Below are positions 1 through 11,665 of a stretch of 33,230 nt of DNA, piece after piece. The notes under the pieces were generated by a model, which ran no database searches, had not been told where the DNA came from, and worked only from the letters and a program-made list of their open reading frames with translations. The translations under genes were made by a program, and so were the position numbers. The number at the start of each line of letters is the position of its first letter. The first letter of the stretch is position 1. The stretch spans positions 185,971 through 219,200 of the forward strand of contig NW_019775546.1 of NCBI RefSeq assembly GCF_001039355.2, in the 5' to 3' direction. Origin of the DNA: Lingula anatina (Eukaryota > Brachiopoda > Lingulata > Lingulida > Lingulidae).

Positions 1-21
1 TTTTTTTTCTCCTCGTGGCAG

Positions 22-207
22 GTCTATGGCGAAGCCTTAGACGGGATTCCGCGCAAGGAAACCGCCACCCTTACCCCGACCAACCCGTACTCGGCGTCCA
101 AGGCGGCGGCTGAGATGTTGGTCCAGTCTTACCATCACTCCTTCCATGTCCCCGTCATCATCACACGCAGCAACAACGTGTACGGGCCGTGTCAGTACCC
201 GGAGAAG
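22..207 (+). CDS. TGDS: TGDS penultimate exon
   Basis: Sixty-two codons, open from the first base after the CAG acceptor to the GTAGGC donor, phase 0 at both ends. It starts VYGEALDG and ends CQYPEK. The YSASK catalytic motif sits at exon codons 23-27. Confidence 0.92.
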
Positions 208-1039
208 GTAGGCTGATTCAGATAAATAAAAAAAGTAATCAGATATTCGATAAACGGTTATAACGAAATTAAAGAAAAAAATCAGAATACGTATTAATAT
301 TTAAAAAAAGCAATTGCAACAGGTAACTATAGACTAAAGAAAGATATTTGATTAATGAAAAGCGAGACACTGGTAATTCAAAGTCTCCTAGAACGAAAAC
401 CCTTTCTTAACGATAAATGGTTCTTGCACGCAAAATGTGGACTTACTTATTCTGGGTGTGTTTTTCTTTGACGTAAAACAGTGAGAAGGAGGAAACTGGC
501 TTGCATCGCCTGTGGTTATGCGTTATATATGAGAGAGATAAAAATTGTATAAAGTAGGCGTAACGTTAAGACCCCACCTATGTATTGAGATAGAATGCCC
601 TTTGTGTTCTTTGCATGCGATGAGTCGCATTTTCGACATTTCATTATTTCAGGTCATTCCAGTTTTCCTACTTAGCATTATTGAAGACAAAGTTTGTCCA
701 ATTTATGGCCATGGCCAAAACGAACGAAACTTCCTCTACGTGAATGATGCCGTTGAAGCGTTTGATCTGCTCCTACACAAGGGAACGGTGGGCAATATCT
801 ACAACATTGGCGTGAACAACGAGCATTCCGTGATGGCCATAGCCAAAAAGCTGCATGGACTTTTGGGAAAACCGCTGAATATTGAGCACGTGAAAGACCG
901 TCCGTATAACGACATCCGCTACGTCATCGACTCGTCAAAGCTCCATCTACTGGGGTGGAAACCCAAGACAAGCTGGGAAGAAGGTTTGAAACAGACGATT
1001 CAATGGTACCAAAAGCATGGGTCAGGCTACTGGAAATAG
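22..1039 (+). CDS. TGDS: dTDP-D-glucose 4,6-dehydratase-like protein, last two exons (partial)
   Basis: C-terminal 190 residues of an extended short-chain dehydrogenase/reductase of the dTDP-glucose 4,6-dehydratase family, which converts a nucleotide-activated glucose to its 4-keto-6-deoxy form using bound NAD. The coding join is 22-207 and 653-1039. The first exon follows a T-rich tract and CAG, and ends AAG|GTAGGC. The second follows TTTCAG and ends at a TAG stop. Both junctions are phase 0. The first exon carries NPYSASKAAAE, in which Y and K are the catalytic YxxxK pair, and then TRSNNVYGP, a hallmark of this family. The second carries RNFLYVNDAVEAF and IYNIGVNNEHS, the sugar-nucleotide-binding half, and ends near GLKQTIQWYQKHGSGYWK. 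The N-terminal NAD-binding half lies before the window. Metazoan TGDS is the closest family; the UDP-xylose or UDP-glucuronate decarboxylase branch is less likely given the NNVYGPxQYPEK string. Confidence 0.92.
208..652 (+). other. TGDS intron
   Basis: A 445-bp AT-rich GT-AG intron between the two TGDS exons. No other feature was seen in it. Confidence 0.85.
653..1039 (+). CDS. TGDS: TGDS terminal exon
   Basis: 128 codons plus TAG after the acceptor TATTTCAG. It starts VIPVFLLSIIEDKVCPIYG. The upstream open frame from 545 is intronic: it lacks family similarity, and the acceptor gives the expected continuation after QYPEK. Confidence 0.92.
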   Translation, partial: VIPVFLLSIIEDKVCPIYGHGQNERNFLYVNDAVEAFDLLLHKGTVGNIYNIGVNNEHSVMAIAKKLHGLLGKPLNIEHVKDRPYNDIRYVIDSSKLHLLGWKPKTSWEEGLKQTIQWYQKHGSGYWK

Positions 1040-1926
1040 AAAACTGCTAATATTCTGTTTATAAAGATGCATTCTCTTCTTTGTGTGATATCAGTATTTG
1101 AATAATACTTCTAAACATTCCGGTATTCCTGCCAAGGGTTATACGTAGGAAATTTTGGTCGACGATTAATTTACACGCGTTTTTAGGTAAATTTAGATGT
1201 AGGGGATGTTTTCAAGAAAATTGGACATTGGACCTGGCCGTGGGTAGGAACAATGGAAAAGTGTCATAGAGAGCATTCACAACCAGTTGATTCGCGGACT
1301 AACTAGTCCACGGATCGAACACGTCTGACCAACTTGAAAGTTTGCCGCATTATCGGCCAACACACTGGATAGATTCCCCGCGGGGATTATTCACGCAAGC
1401 TTTCAAATGGGTTAACCATATTTGATCCGGTTGTGAGTGCTTTCAAACACATATTTACAATAACTTGGGATACGGTATTTACAGCATTTTATTTGAAACC
1501 TTTTCGGAAAATTTCTAATTTCGAAACTGTTTCTGCATATAGATACTATTAGCATTTTGCAATGGGGACGTAGTTTTGGTGGATAATTTTCTACGGGTTT
1601 TTCAAAATACGGGCATCACGTTCTTTTTGTTGTGGTATGTTTTGTTAATGGTGGGATTTTGTTATGTGTTTTTAATTGAAGAAGATTAACCGTTCTTGTG
1701 TTCATTGCTATATACCACTTAGCAATATGGTAGGTGAGTCAGCTACTTAGTAATTTTATTTGTCTTTTTATATATACTGGTAGATTTAATTTAATAATTA
1801 GCACTTAAAAATGTGGTAATTTACATTTATAGTCTCTTTAAACCGCAATGTGGATTTCTTCAAATGAGTTTAATTTTTGTTATTTTTGCATCGAAGTGAA
1901 AATTGACAAGATATATTTATACCTCT

Positions 1927-1932
1927 AATAAA
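1927..1932 (+). promoter_or_regulatory. candidate polyadenylation signal for TGDS
   Basis: An AATAAA hexamer about 890 bp after the TGDS stop codon. It is a canonical signal, but the region is AT-rich, so a chance match is quite possible. Confidence 0.2.
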
Positions 1933-2588
1933 TCAAAAATTCGTTTATGCAATTGTTTTCTTTTCTGTTATGAACATGTTAAAACAATGTGTTGAGCCGC
2001 ATATGCTATGCTTAGAAATCAAATCACAGTTGCCCCATAAGTTACAATCTTCTTGAAATAGGAAAGGACCTTTCAAAGGGTTAATTCCGCCCCAAAAAAC
2101 AAGTGCTCCCATCGCTTTATACATGTTAGTTACCGTAAAAGCGTCACACGAGCGTTGTCGCTATATATCGCATAGCCTAGCGGGAGAGTTTTGTTTCAAT
2201 TTTTGAAGTTGCCATGATGAAAATATATCAATACTGAGAATGCATGTTTTTTTCTTTTCAGTTCGGTTAAAATACTTGACCAATTGGGATAGTTTACATG
2301 TTAATATTTCATCGCTTCAATTAAAATTTTATAATAAATTTACATATTTTGTCATCACTTTTTTAAAAATAATTGTAGACTGGTGACGTTCTTAAGGTCG
2401 TTTTGCATGGATATTGGATTCATGCAATTAATAGATCAAAATGACAGCTAACCGGGACCAGAGATGATACGCGTGTAGTTATTCTCATAAATGGCTTTTA
2501 TTTATTCGTATATATGTAAGTTTGTATATATGCCAGTTGCATGCTACAGTCATTTCTGCGGCGCTGAAGATTAAGCACACAGGTATGC

Positions 2589-2622
2589 GCGCACACACAC
2601 ACACAAACACACACACGCACAC
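2589..2622. repeat. (CA)n microsatellite
   Basis: An imperfect CA-dinucleotide tract, interrupted by AA and CG steps. Confidence 0.9.
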
Positions 2623-3192
2623 TAAAACAATCAGCTAAACTACCGATTGCAGCAGAGAAGATCATTTCTGTTCCCCTCCAGATGGCGCTATTGTACGGTC
2701 TGGCATGTCAACGGTGTAAAAACTGCTCAGATTGCAGCATGCGGTAGAATATACAAGGATAGTCAGTGACCTACATAATGCCATTTTACCTTGGGGTGTG
2801 TAAGGGTCCGAGACTTATTTTAATCTAGTGTATTTTGATATATGCACTACACAAAGAGCTTCCTGTGCATTGCCATTTTAATAGATTGTTAATCAAAATT
2901 TGTCTGTCAAATAATGGTAATGGTAAATGGTAAAAATTAAAGGGAGGTCACCTCGCTCAACCTTCCTACTACCCCCTTGGATCATGTTTAATCTGGACCC
3001 TTGAAAGAGATGTCACTTCTTTAGTTTTGAGTGGCCAGGGAGTGGACATGAGGCAGTCAGGATACCAAGCATATGGATGTTTCGATTTTAACCGATTCAG
3101 CGTAAAGTTCTAAGACATTGATTTTAGGTATTTGTTGTAAACTTATCTTTGATTCATTTTTAAAAACGACTTGACTCCTGCCTGTTTATAAC

Positions 3193-3402
3193 TAGGTTTT
3201 ACCGTCCCTCAGTATTTTCCCCACGTGGCGTTTACTGTCCTCCATGTTTTCTTCATTTTATCACGTAGCACATGTAAAAGTGAAAATTGGAGTTGCTCTT
3301 CATTTACACCAGTTGAATTTGTAGCGCTAGTAAAGCTTTACATGCGAAATAGTCAACGTGGGGAAAATTCTGAGGAATGGCACTTTTAAATTTTTACCTG
3401 TT
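3193..3402. mobile_element. MITE candidate with CCTCAG..TTTTCCCCACGT inverted ends
   Basis: The left arm CCTCAGTATTTTCCCCACG (from 3207) is repeated, with few changes, in reverse complement at 3354-3375. The similarity extends weakly outward to about 3193 and 3402. No open frame lies between the arms, and no clear target duplication was found. The ends suggest a short non-autonomous DNA transposon. Confidence 0.45.
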
Positions 3403-3588
3403 GAAATTTAATCAGTGGTTGTTAGTAAAATTACGTGTCATGATAATAATACAGCAAAATCGTCACATTCGAAAGTAAAGAATAGGAAAAGGTTTAGTGA
3501 TATACTCCCATTTCTAATTTTGACATTATTTCACAAATAACATCATAATATGTAGCATTGTGATCCATTGATGTAGGTGACCTAGTTC

Positions 3589-3823
3589 AAGGCATAGGGG
3601 GCGAATTGCTTGTGCTAATTTGCAATAATAATGCTTGGGACGTACTTTTGATATATCTGATATATACAACTTATGTCAATATCGCGTTGTGTGATTAATA
3701 TGCTAAGTCTAAAGGGGTTTTTCATAATTCTTTCTTTCAAAATTGTCTTTATAAAAATAAATCAAAGATTTGAAAAACAGCATATTCAAAACTTGTTAAA
3801 AGAATAACCGCCCCTTATGCCTT
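3589..3823. mobile_element. MITE candidate with AAGGCATAGGGGGCG ends
   Basis: AAGGCATAGGGGGCG at 3589-3603 is mirrored by CGCCCCTTATGCCTT at 3809-3823, 14 of 15 positions matching. Weaker similarity continues inward. The span is 235 bp with no coding content. Family unknown. Confidence 0.5.
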
Positions 3824-4437
3824 TAAACGGGTTTTTTTTTTTTTTTACTATAATTGTGAGTCCGGCTTTGCCTCCGTGACGTTTGTAAATCTAATTGCGG
3901 TATTTTCTCAGCAAGGCAGCAAGTGGTGACTTTATTTTTATTAAATGCTAATAAAACGTTCAAAAAAGATTTAAAAAACCCGATAAATCCGTGTTTCTAG
4001 TTCGGGGGAAAAACGCGCTCAATTTATAATACAAAAATGAGCATCTAGAAATAATATTCTGAATCTGCAACTGTTTATCCAAAAATAGTGACACTGAAAA
4101 CTTCGTTCGCGTATTTACTCGATAGAAGTTACTTTTTCACATTATGATGTTTTGAAGAAAAAACACTCTACTGATATAGATGTAGCCTCAATCTATTGAT
4201 CTTACGAATAATGAATAATTAATTCAAACAATTCCTGTACCTGGCTAAAAACTCCTTGGAAAAAAAACATCAAACTAGTAATTTTTTTCTAATATTGATT
4301 TTTGTTTTTAAAAGCATTTTTCTCGTTATCCAGAACCTAGAAATCTTAATTTTAATGCACACATTGACGGTAACACCTTTATATAACAAAAAAAAAAAAA
4401 AAGAAAAAATTCAGAAATTTTCTCTCTATGCATACTT

Positions 4438-4605
4438 CAGGGGCGGATTTAGGGCGTCTTCTGGGTCTTCCGGAAGACGGTCAGATTTTCAAGTTTACAT
4501 TGGCGGGTATCTAATTTTTTCTGTCGGAAGACGGTCAAAAATGAAGAACGGATCAACAAAGATAATTTGGAAGACTGTCAGGAAATAACTCTGAATCCGC
4601 CCCTG
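4438..4605 (+). mobile_element. CAGGGGCGGAT-family MITE, copy 1
   Basis: A 168-bp element starting CAGGGGCGGATTTAG and ending CTGAATCCGCCCCTG, so its ends are a 14/15 inverted repeat. Inside, a GGAAGAC-(G/T)GTC word occurs three times on one strand and once inverted, giving strong potential secondary structure. TACTT flanks both sides and may be a short or eroded target duplication. The ends resemble hAT-type termini, so I infer a non-autonomous hAT derivative. Confidence 0.8.
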
Positions 4606-6069
4606 TACTTTGTACAAAATTCGTTACGAAAACTACGGTCTGTGTTGGTTTCCAAATTTTTCAAGTTATATCACCAACAGTAAAATTCATTAGTCTTGAT
4701 GTCCACAGCGAAGGTGACTGAAAATCTAGTCACCTAAAACGCGTATCTGTACAATCTTTTGAAGCCTGTAAACTTGCTGTCTTGCTGAGTGAAAGGTGTC
4801 ATTTTTACGGACCGCAATTAACCTTTTTTATATAAATGTAGTATAGAGAGTTGGCACATTTTAGACTCGATTTTTCGAAATTTTCATGAAGTTTTAAACT
4901 GATTCGGCCAATACAAGTTTACCTTTTAAATCGTGCGTAAAAGGAACATGGATAGGTTTTGCGATTTTTTAATATTTATTCAACTTTGCTCATTTGGATT
5001 GTAAACAGAATCATACCCATTTTTCTTGCATTTGCGACATTTACTTGTGGGGCATATCTAATTTATGAGTGAAGATGGAGGGAAAAATCATGGGATCCAT
5101 AGTTTTCCCATTTTCAAAACTCTGCTATTTTTTGCTATTTTATCTCGGCAGCATCTACATTATACGCAGAAATGTTTATATCCTCATGTGAGAGCATAAT
5201 TCGTGTTCAGAAAGCTACAAACCATTTGTTATAATATTTTTGGACTTTAAAATAAATGCAAAGTGATGTAGTTGTATCATGACTTTTCCCTTCAATTTAC
5301 CAATGTTTGATAATCATAGAACAGCACAATTTTATCTCTATAATCAATATCCGTCGGTGATTATTTTTTCTCATTCTCCTTTGAAATGTAGATTTTGTGA
5401 TGTAATTGAACGCATTAGTTGATGTTAGATGTTGGGAATTATTTCACAAACGGCTAGTGACAATTTTTGACAAGACATAGTAAAAGCGTATTTTTTCTTT
5501 CCAAGCAATAACTGTCTGGCACTTTTATGTCACGTTTAAAGTAGAAATAGCCAAATCATGAAAAAATTGCAGCACCTTACGGTTAAAAGGAAACAAAATC
5601 GATGGCAGATACATATTTTAAGAGGGTGTAATATTTTTAAATTCTTGGCAATTTGTAATATTTTTATGTCTTTTGAAATTATATGATATATCAGAGAAAT
5701 TTTTATTCACGATATTTCCTGGGGTTATTAAGGGTGACACGGATAATAGATCTGCCGTTGGTTTTGTTTAAAATGGAATAAAAGAATGTGATTGTCCTTT
5801 TTTTCTGAAATAATTTGTTACATATTATCATAAGATAAACTCTCAGTCAGTTAGTTCATTTGATAGTTTATTTATCAAATCAAACTTGAGCGAGTGCTAA
5901 TGCAGATATCAATATTTTTATCTAACATATATTAATATTCAAAAATTGTAGTGATTGACTTATTTAAAATTTCTATTTTAACAAGTAGATGTTTGAAAAT
6001 ATGTAGATACATCATTGTCAGTTTATTTTTCTCTTAATAAAAAATTACAATTCTATGCACAAAGACTTA
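4606..6069. other. gene-free AT-rich stretch
   Basis: No open frame of note, no splice-bounded exon and no repeat unit recognised. Confidence 0.5.
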
Positions 6070-6470
6070 GTGTTTTCAGTGGCTTAGTAAAATTCTAAGG
6101 GTTGGGGTTCGATTCTTGGGTCGGGTGTTTGGAAATAACTAGATATTTTTCAAGAAGGCCTTTTTGAATTTCCGGTTGGTTACTATAAAAGAAAAGTCTA
6201 CCGGGGGTGGGTGGGTGGGAACACTTAGGGGAGTGGACAGCACGCGAGACTCGGACACAGCAACACCCGGTTCAAAACCTGGCGCTTCTAGGTCCCAGCA
6301 AATTACCTTTTGCAAAAAATATCAAAACGAGAAGTTTAAACTCCGATAAAAGGGTTTTACAACTGAGGAAAAGCAAGCTGCGACGGTGGCTCAGTAGGTA
6401 AGACGCCGGAACAGTAAACAGAAAGTGGAGGGTTCGAGATGTACTAAGGGAAAACAAAATCATTTTTGCA
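6070..6470 (+). mobile_element. tandem tRNA-derived SINE (three tRNA-like units)
   Basis: Three RNA polymerase III-like promoter units follow one another. Box B words are GGTTCGATTC (6106), GGTTCAAAACC (6269) and GGTTCGAGAT (6431). The corresponding box A words are TGGCTTAGTA (6080), a degenerate TGGACAGCACG (about 6234) and a perfect TGGCTCAGTAGG (6387). Box B spacing is 163 then 162 bp and box A spacing 154 then 153 bp, so the units are diverged tandem copies. Units 2 and 3 share a TTTTGCAAAA tail word. None can fold into a complete tRNA, so these are SINE or pseudo-tRNA units, not tRNA genes. Confidence 0.6.
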
Positions 6471-6479
6471 AAATCTGAA

Positions 6480-9434
6480 CAGAGAATACATATATATGTT
6501 TATTATTGTCAAAATGAATTATTTACAGCATTAAATTATTTACAAAAAATAATGAATACAAAATTTTTGATGTACATTTATAGAATTTTAATCTAACAAA
6601 GAGAAAATTACAACATCTCCAAATAAAAGATGTTGAAGATTCTATGCATTTTGAACATTGCTACCAAAAGACAGAATCCCTTGATTTATAAAAAAGACAT
6701 AAGTTCCAGCTAGTGAGACTTTGAGTTGATAATAAAAAAGTTGGGTTTTTTAAACTAATTGTACTTAGCAATTTTTGTCAAAGTTGACAATAGTGGCTTG
6801 TCTCGGCCGTCAAGTTCAATCGAAAAACATTTCCGTTCAAATTCAGAGGTTGGAACAATTTTCAAAATGCATATAATCTGCTGTTAGGAACTCACAGTCG
6901 CATGCAAGCACACCTTATCCTACGTCGCCTCGCTGATGTTTACACATAAAACAGAACAGTAGCCAAAACTATTCGTGTTTGTAGGGTTTCTGTTTGTTTT
7001 GCTGATAAACATTTTTTGAAATTTTGTTTTCTACGCATTTAATTCCAAAATAGATTTTATGCATGGCATAAATGTGGATGAGAATTTACATTTGCAAAGC
7101 GGGAGAATCAGGAGCGACATAAAGACATGGTCTGTGTACAAGATTATACGTGTCTTAGACAAATTCAGATACATATATACAAACAAAACTGAAAGGGTTA
7201 CGCAAAAAGCAGTTTACTCGAAGAGACTTTACATATTTACTTTAAAATAACCCTGGTCCCCGGTGTTCAACGAACAAGTGAAACGAAGCACAAAGAACTC
7301 AACATCACATGCAGGACTGACACCTAGCCAAGCCTTTTTTTTTCTAAACTAACTCTTGCTTCCGAAAGGAAAATTAGAATAAGACAGATGAACTTCAATT
7401 AGAACGCTCAACTGCAAAATTTAGGCGTTTTTCACTTTAAAAATTTAAAATAAACGATGCGTTGAGGTTTATTTATATTTTGGCAAAATTTCAACATAAG
7501 AATTTAGAGGAAAATGATTTTATAGAACATTTTAGATTATAATTCGATAATTTCTTAAATAATTGAAGTACATGTAGAAGGGGACTTTACTTTAACAGAC
7601 GAAATAATAATCTCTATAATCTTTCTTTTTTGAAAATATATTTATATACTGATAAAGTTGACGGTCAAAAAATTCATTGAATCCTTTCAGAATACTCATT
7701 ACCCCCCTTAAATTGAGCTTTGCGATAGTTCACGAGATTTCAAAACATAAAATAGAAAAGGCCATGATAAATGTCAGTCCTACAGAGGCAGTTTAATGGA
7801 CAAAAGGTATCAAAATGAAATGTTTTATCGGTTTTTGCTTTTCGCCATTTTTGTAATATTGGAAAAAGTCCTAAACAACATAGAAATGACGCCAACTATA
7901 TGAAAAGTTTTGTCATCATATGTGCAACACATTCACATTTCTATTCTACAACTGCAATAACAAATGCATATTAATTTTGGAAAATGATCTCTACCCCACT
8001 CCCTAGTTTAATTTTGTTTCAAAAAACAAAAATTTGATCCCCGCCCAGCACGGAAACACCGAGAACCAAAGAAGTTTATTCACAATCACATTACCATAAT
8101 CACAATTGTTGAAAGATCTTTTCAGTAAATGTGGGTAATTCTGCAATTCTGTAGGTACAATTTGTCTGTTACATAATGTTCTGGTTTTCAAACAATAATA
8201 ATTTAATGTTTTTTTAGATTAAAATTTTCATGCGTTTTGGCGGAATACACGATATGTTCTCAATGGTCTGCAATATTCATTTTTCAAAATGGGGTTGCAA
8301 TGTTTTTCTTCTCTAGAAGTGTTAACTTCATAGTATAAAAATTGGAATTCAAGTGAAAATGAATAAAAAGCATCACAAATTCATAGGGAGGTTTTAAATT
8401 GCAGATTTGCCCTTGTCAATATCTTCAATGAAAATAGATGGATTTTTTGTACCAGTACAGTTTTCTACCTGGACATTGCTTTAAAATAATTTTGTAACAC
8501 ACTTTATAAATTTTGTTTTTATACTTCACTTAAGCAAGGTGTTTTTTTCTTTTTACACTGATAGTATTAATTTCAAAAATTTCAGGTTAGAAAACTGACT
8601 GGTACATACCTCCAAACACATATATTGCTTTGCGAAGACAGAGGACGGACGCTTAGTGCTGATTAACTATTTGACAGAAATTTCAAGAAGAAAAAGCTCA
8701 TTATTATGACACTTCATCTGATATAATTTTTGGCGCAGAATTTTATAACCGAATTCAAACATTACATTCCACACTAAATGTCGTCCCTGCAAATTAACTA
8801 TTAGACAAACATCGACAAAAAAGGCAATCTTGGCATGGGTGCGGCGCTGTATCACATGCGTATGTCGACCACGAAACCTGCACGTATGTCTTTGAGTAGG
8901 ACGCTTCTGGTGTCTTTGTAAACAGTAGTTACAGGAACTGGAAATAAAGGTATAAATTGTTATTCGGGAAACGATGTCTACTTATCTGATAAAGCAGTAT
9001 ATGTTCACTACAGCTATCCGTGTCAGTATACTTTGCGTTATGATAAAGAAGTGGCTGTTAAACGTTAAAATTATACAGATATATACTATATTCATATTGA
9101 AACCTCACTTCCTTCTTGAACAACGAGAAAACCTTGTAGTATGAGAAACAAACGGGTGCCCGAAAGACAGTGAGGAAAAGCTAAGAGAAAGTGTCCTTCA
9201 CGTCAGTAAGATATACCAGTGTTCAATATGCCTAGAGTGCGACATGCACCTTTTCAGGATAATATCGTCAATGCAAAACTAAGAAATGCTACAATACATT
9301 TTTTATCATCTGTACGGAACTTACTAAATAGCTGCTGCCGGTTTCAGTGTCATCTTTTCGGCCTAAAAGTGGTAATAGAAGTAATATGGCAAGGGACATC
9401 TTTCTTCTCCATCTTCTACTGACCCAGGTTCTAC
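6480..9434. other. gene-free AT-rich stretch
   Basis: Only short chance open frames without splice signals or family resemblance. A small hairpin (CAACATCT / AGATGTTG, 9-nt loop) lies at 6611-6635. Nothing else was recognised. Confidence 0.5.
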
Positions 9435-9597
9435 CTGAACACCTCTCATCAAAAGGGTCACCTGACTCATATGATAATAGGTCACCTACTTTCCGTGCGG
9501 ACGCCTCGGTTTGAATGCTTTGAATTTTAGCCCGATGTGTGAGAAGGCACAATAAGTCCCCATGTCGTACAGAGAACAGGGGGTTGATAAATTCATA
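9435..9597 (-). other. exon-like open segment, unknown product
   Basis: On the minus strand this 163-bp stretch follows a long T-rich tract ending GTGTGTGTCAG and is followed by GTAGAA, so it is bounded by plausible acceptor and donor sites. The frame through it is open for 146 codons (9289-9729) and has a mixed, protein-like composition (for example RKVGDLLSYESGDPFDE). I do not recognise the family and see no adjoining exons, so it may be a lone exon, a relic or chance. Confidence 0.25.
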
Positions 9598-9736
9598 CTG
9601 ACACACACAAAAAGAAAACAAAAACCATTTTCTCAGACAACATATATGGTCAGACATAGAGATTAGCTTCCTTAGGACGAATAAATGAAAGAACAGGGGC
9701 GGGATTGTGTTAGAGAAGACTGGATGCATTTGTACA

Positions 9737-9812
9737 TCGTTACCATAATGTTATTTATTCATTAATTGGTTCACTTATTTATTCATTTATTTATTTATTC
9801 ATTTACTCATAA
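9737..9812. repeat. ATTT/ATTC-rich tetranucleotide microsatellite
   Basis: Imperfect repeats of TTATTTATTCAT-type words. Confidence 0.75.
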
Positions 9813-10239
9813 TATTGTCATTTCTGAAATATTTAAAACATAGATGGACCCATTCAAAAGAGAGTGATATTTTTCGAACGTTTATTGAATTGTCTTGTAT
9901 CGTACACTCATGAGAAATTTCACATAAGTAGGGCCTAAGTTTAAACTTAAGTTAATAAAATTCTATATGCACTAACAAAACACACATATTAAAACAGAGC
10001 TAAAAGACTTAATTTAAAGGATTGGTCTATATCTGCATTATACCAAGCCTTTCTTGTTTTGGAAATTCAGAAAGAAAATGTCCGGCGAGTTGTTTAATAA
10101 AATCGCTTCAAGTAACATTCAGTTTCATATTTTAGCAGGGCGAAATTCAGAAATTCAGTCTACAACTCATTATGTGAAAGAATCAGTTCAAGTTATTGTT
10201 CATCACTTAGTATTAACTAAGCAATGCGCATCATAATGT

Positions 10240-10428
10240 GGCCAACTCTGCAAGGCGCCGTACAGAGCGTCCCCGGGGATTGTGTACTGATGACATCACG
10301 CTGTCCTTTAAGTATGCAGTCACGTGGTATCATTTTACATTTCACTCCACAGGCGATGAAATTTGTAATTGCATCTAGTGCTGCGGCGTTTGGGACTCTG
10401 GCTCTGAAATCGCCCATCACGGCAATGC
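10240..10428 (-). pseudogene. possible P-type ATPase P-domain exon relic
   Basis: The minus strand reads open after the acceptor-like TCGATCATTTCAG. The peptide includes AVMGDFRARVPNAA and, further on, IACGVKCKMIPRD. These line up with the DPPRARVPDA and (S/T)AGIKVxMVTGD strings of animal Na+/K+-type P-type ATPases, but the key TGDHP is reduced to PRDC and DPP is altered. No donor site and no neighbouring ATPase exons are visible. I infer a decayed exon fragment; the similarity was judged by eye, and the opposite strand is also open here, so chance cannot be excluded. Confidence 0.3.
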
Positions 10429-10440
10429 CTGAAATGATCG

Positions 10441-11116
10441 AAAACATAATGATGGGTTTTTTTCTTTCCATATTTACACGAAGATATATCCCGTTATTAT
10501 ATTACGGCGACAAATCAGCATGTACCCCAAGCAGGTGAACTCTGCAGTTCACAATAGCAAACCATTGAGAATTTTTCATAATTTTGACGATATTTGAAAA
10601 ATGTGAAGCATGTGAATCAATGAAAGAAATACCAATGTAATCTAAATCAGATGAGGTATCAGGCAAAATGTTTATCATGAACTACATATACTTCTTAAAA
10701 GTGCAGCATTGTGCAAAACAGTTTTCAAGGGAACAATAATAAAGCAGAGAAAATAAAAGAATAAGGAAAGATTACTCGATGTCTTAGTCCTCCAGCTAAA
10801 AATATAGGCCTACACAAACAATCTTGATGATCTTAATTGAAAAGAAATATAAGGGAAGGCAAAAAATTAAGATGAATTAAAATCAACTTTAAACTCCAGG
10901 CTTCCAGATTTTTGGGAAGGAAGTTCATTTATATACCCTATTTGCGATGTAAGTATCAGAAGTGCGCTGAAGTAATTTTTAGAGTAAATTCAATTTTAAA
11001 ATATCTGGTCCAAGTGTGAGAACTTAATCCACCTCCTTTCCCCGTTTTCCCCTACACATGTACCATCTAAATGGTCTTGATCATGTTATAACAACACAGA
11101 TAAATAAATAAATATT
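10441..11116. other. gene-free stretch
   Basis: AT-rich, no exon recognised. It leads into the second copy of the MITE family. Confidence 0.5.
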
Positions 11117-11282
11117 TAGGCCGGATTTAGGCCGTCTTCTGGGTCTTCCAGAAGACGGTCAGATTTTCAAGTTTACATTGACGGATATTTATTTTTTCTG
11201 TCGGAAGACGGTCAAAAATGCAGGATGGATCAGCCAAGATAATTTGGAAGACTGTCAGAAAATATCTCTGGAACCGCCCCTG
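11117..11282 (+). mobile_element. CAGGGGCGGAT-family MITE, copy 2
   Basis: A 166-bp copy in the same orientation as copy 1. The left end is eroded to TAGGCCGGATTTAGG; the right end reads GGAACCGCCCCTG. The internal GTCTTCTGGGTCTTCC and repeated GGAAGACGGTC words are retained. No convincing target duplication. Confidence 0.75.
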
Positions 11283-11665
11283 ATGTATATTTCCTCCCCA
11301 CACTCACTGAGGCACAGCGTCTGGGCAGGACACTGGAGAAGATGAAAATGCCAGGGCTGTGGATACCTAATGAAAGATCAATCTGTGGCCCTGCTAGAGG
11401 GTATATACGTGTCCGTGAAGTTATACACAAGGTACCATTTGTTAGCATAACCACGATAACCACGATAACCTCGCCGCTCTCTTATCCTGATATCAAAATA
11501 AGAAATAAGGCCAGTAGATCAGAACTGTTTGCTAGCACTTAGAACATAAAAGAAAATCAAATGTACAATGAATATGAACTAAGTTTGTGTTCAGAATAGA
11601 CGTTATCGTATATTCAGGGTCAATCTATCTCAGTGGGAATCCTCGCTAAGTTGCGGCCAATGACT

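Larger units (their letters stand above)
1040..4437. other. gene-free stretch after TGDS
   Basis: AT-rich sequence with scattered stops in all frames. It holds the likely TGDS 3' UTR, a CA microsatellite near 2590, two MITE candidates (about 3193-3402 and 3589-3823) and a T16-like run near 3832. No coding exon was recognised. Confidence 0.6.

Noticed and set aside
545-652. The open frame that extends the TGDS last exon upstream.
   Set aside because: It lies in the intron; the TTTCAG acceptor and family continuity put the exon start at 653.
6164-6463. Several 60-65-codon frames on both strands over the SINE region.
   Set aside because: They are chance frames in a tRNA-derived repeat with a locally higher GC content.
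6611-6635. Perfect 8-bp hairpin CAACATCT/AGATGTTG.
   Set aside because: Short stems are common in AT-rich DNA; there is no T-run or gene context that would make it a functional structure.
11300-11430. Plus-strand open peptide beginning TLTEAQRLGRTLEKMK and running through GPARGYIRVREVIHK, followed by a GTACCA donor-like site.
   Set aside because: The composition is protein-like, but the acceptor is weak, it begins almost at the MITE end, and no partner exons or family could be found.
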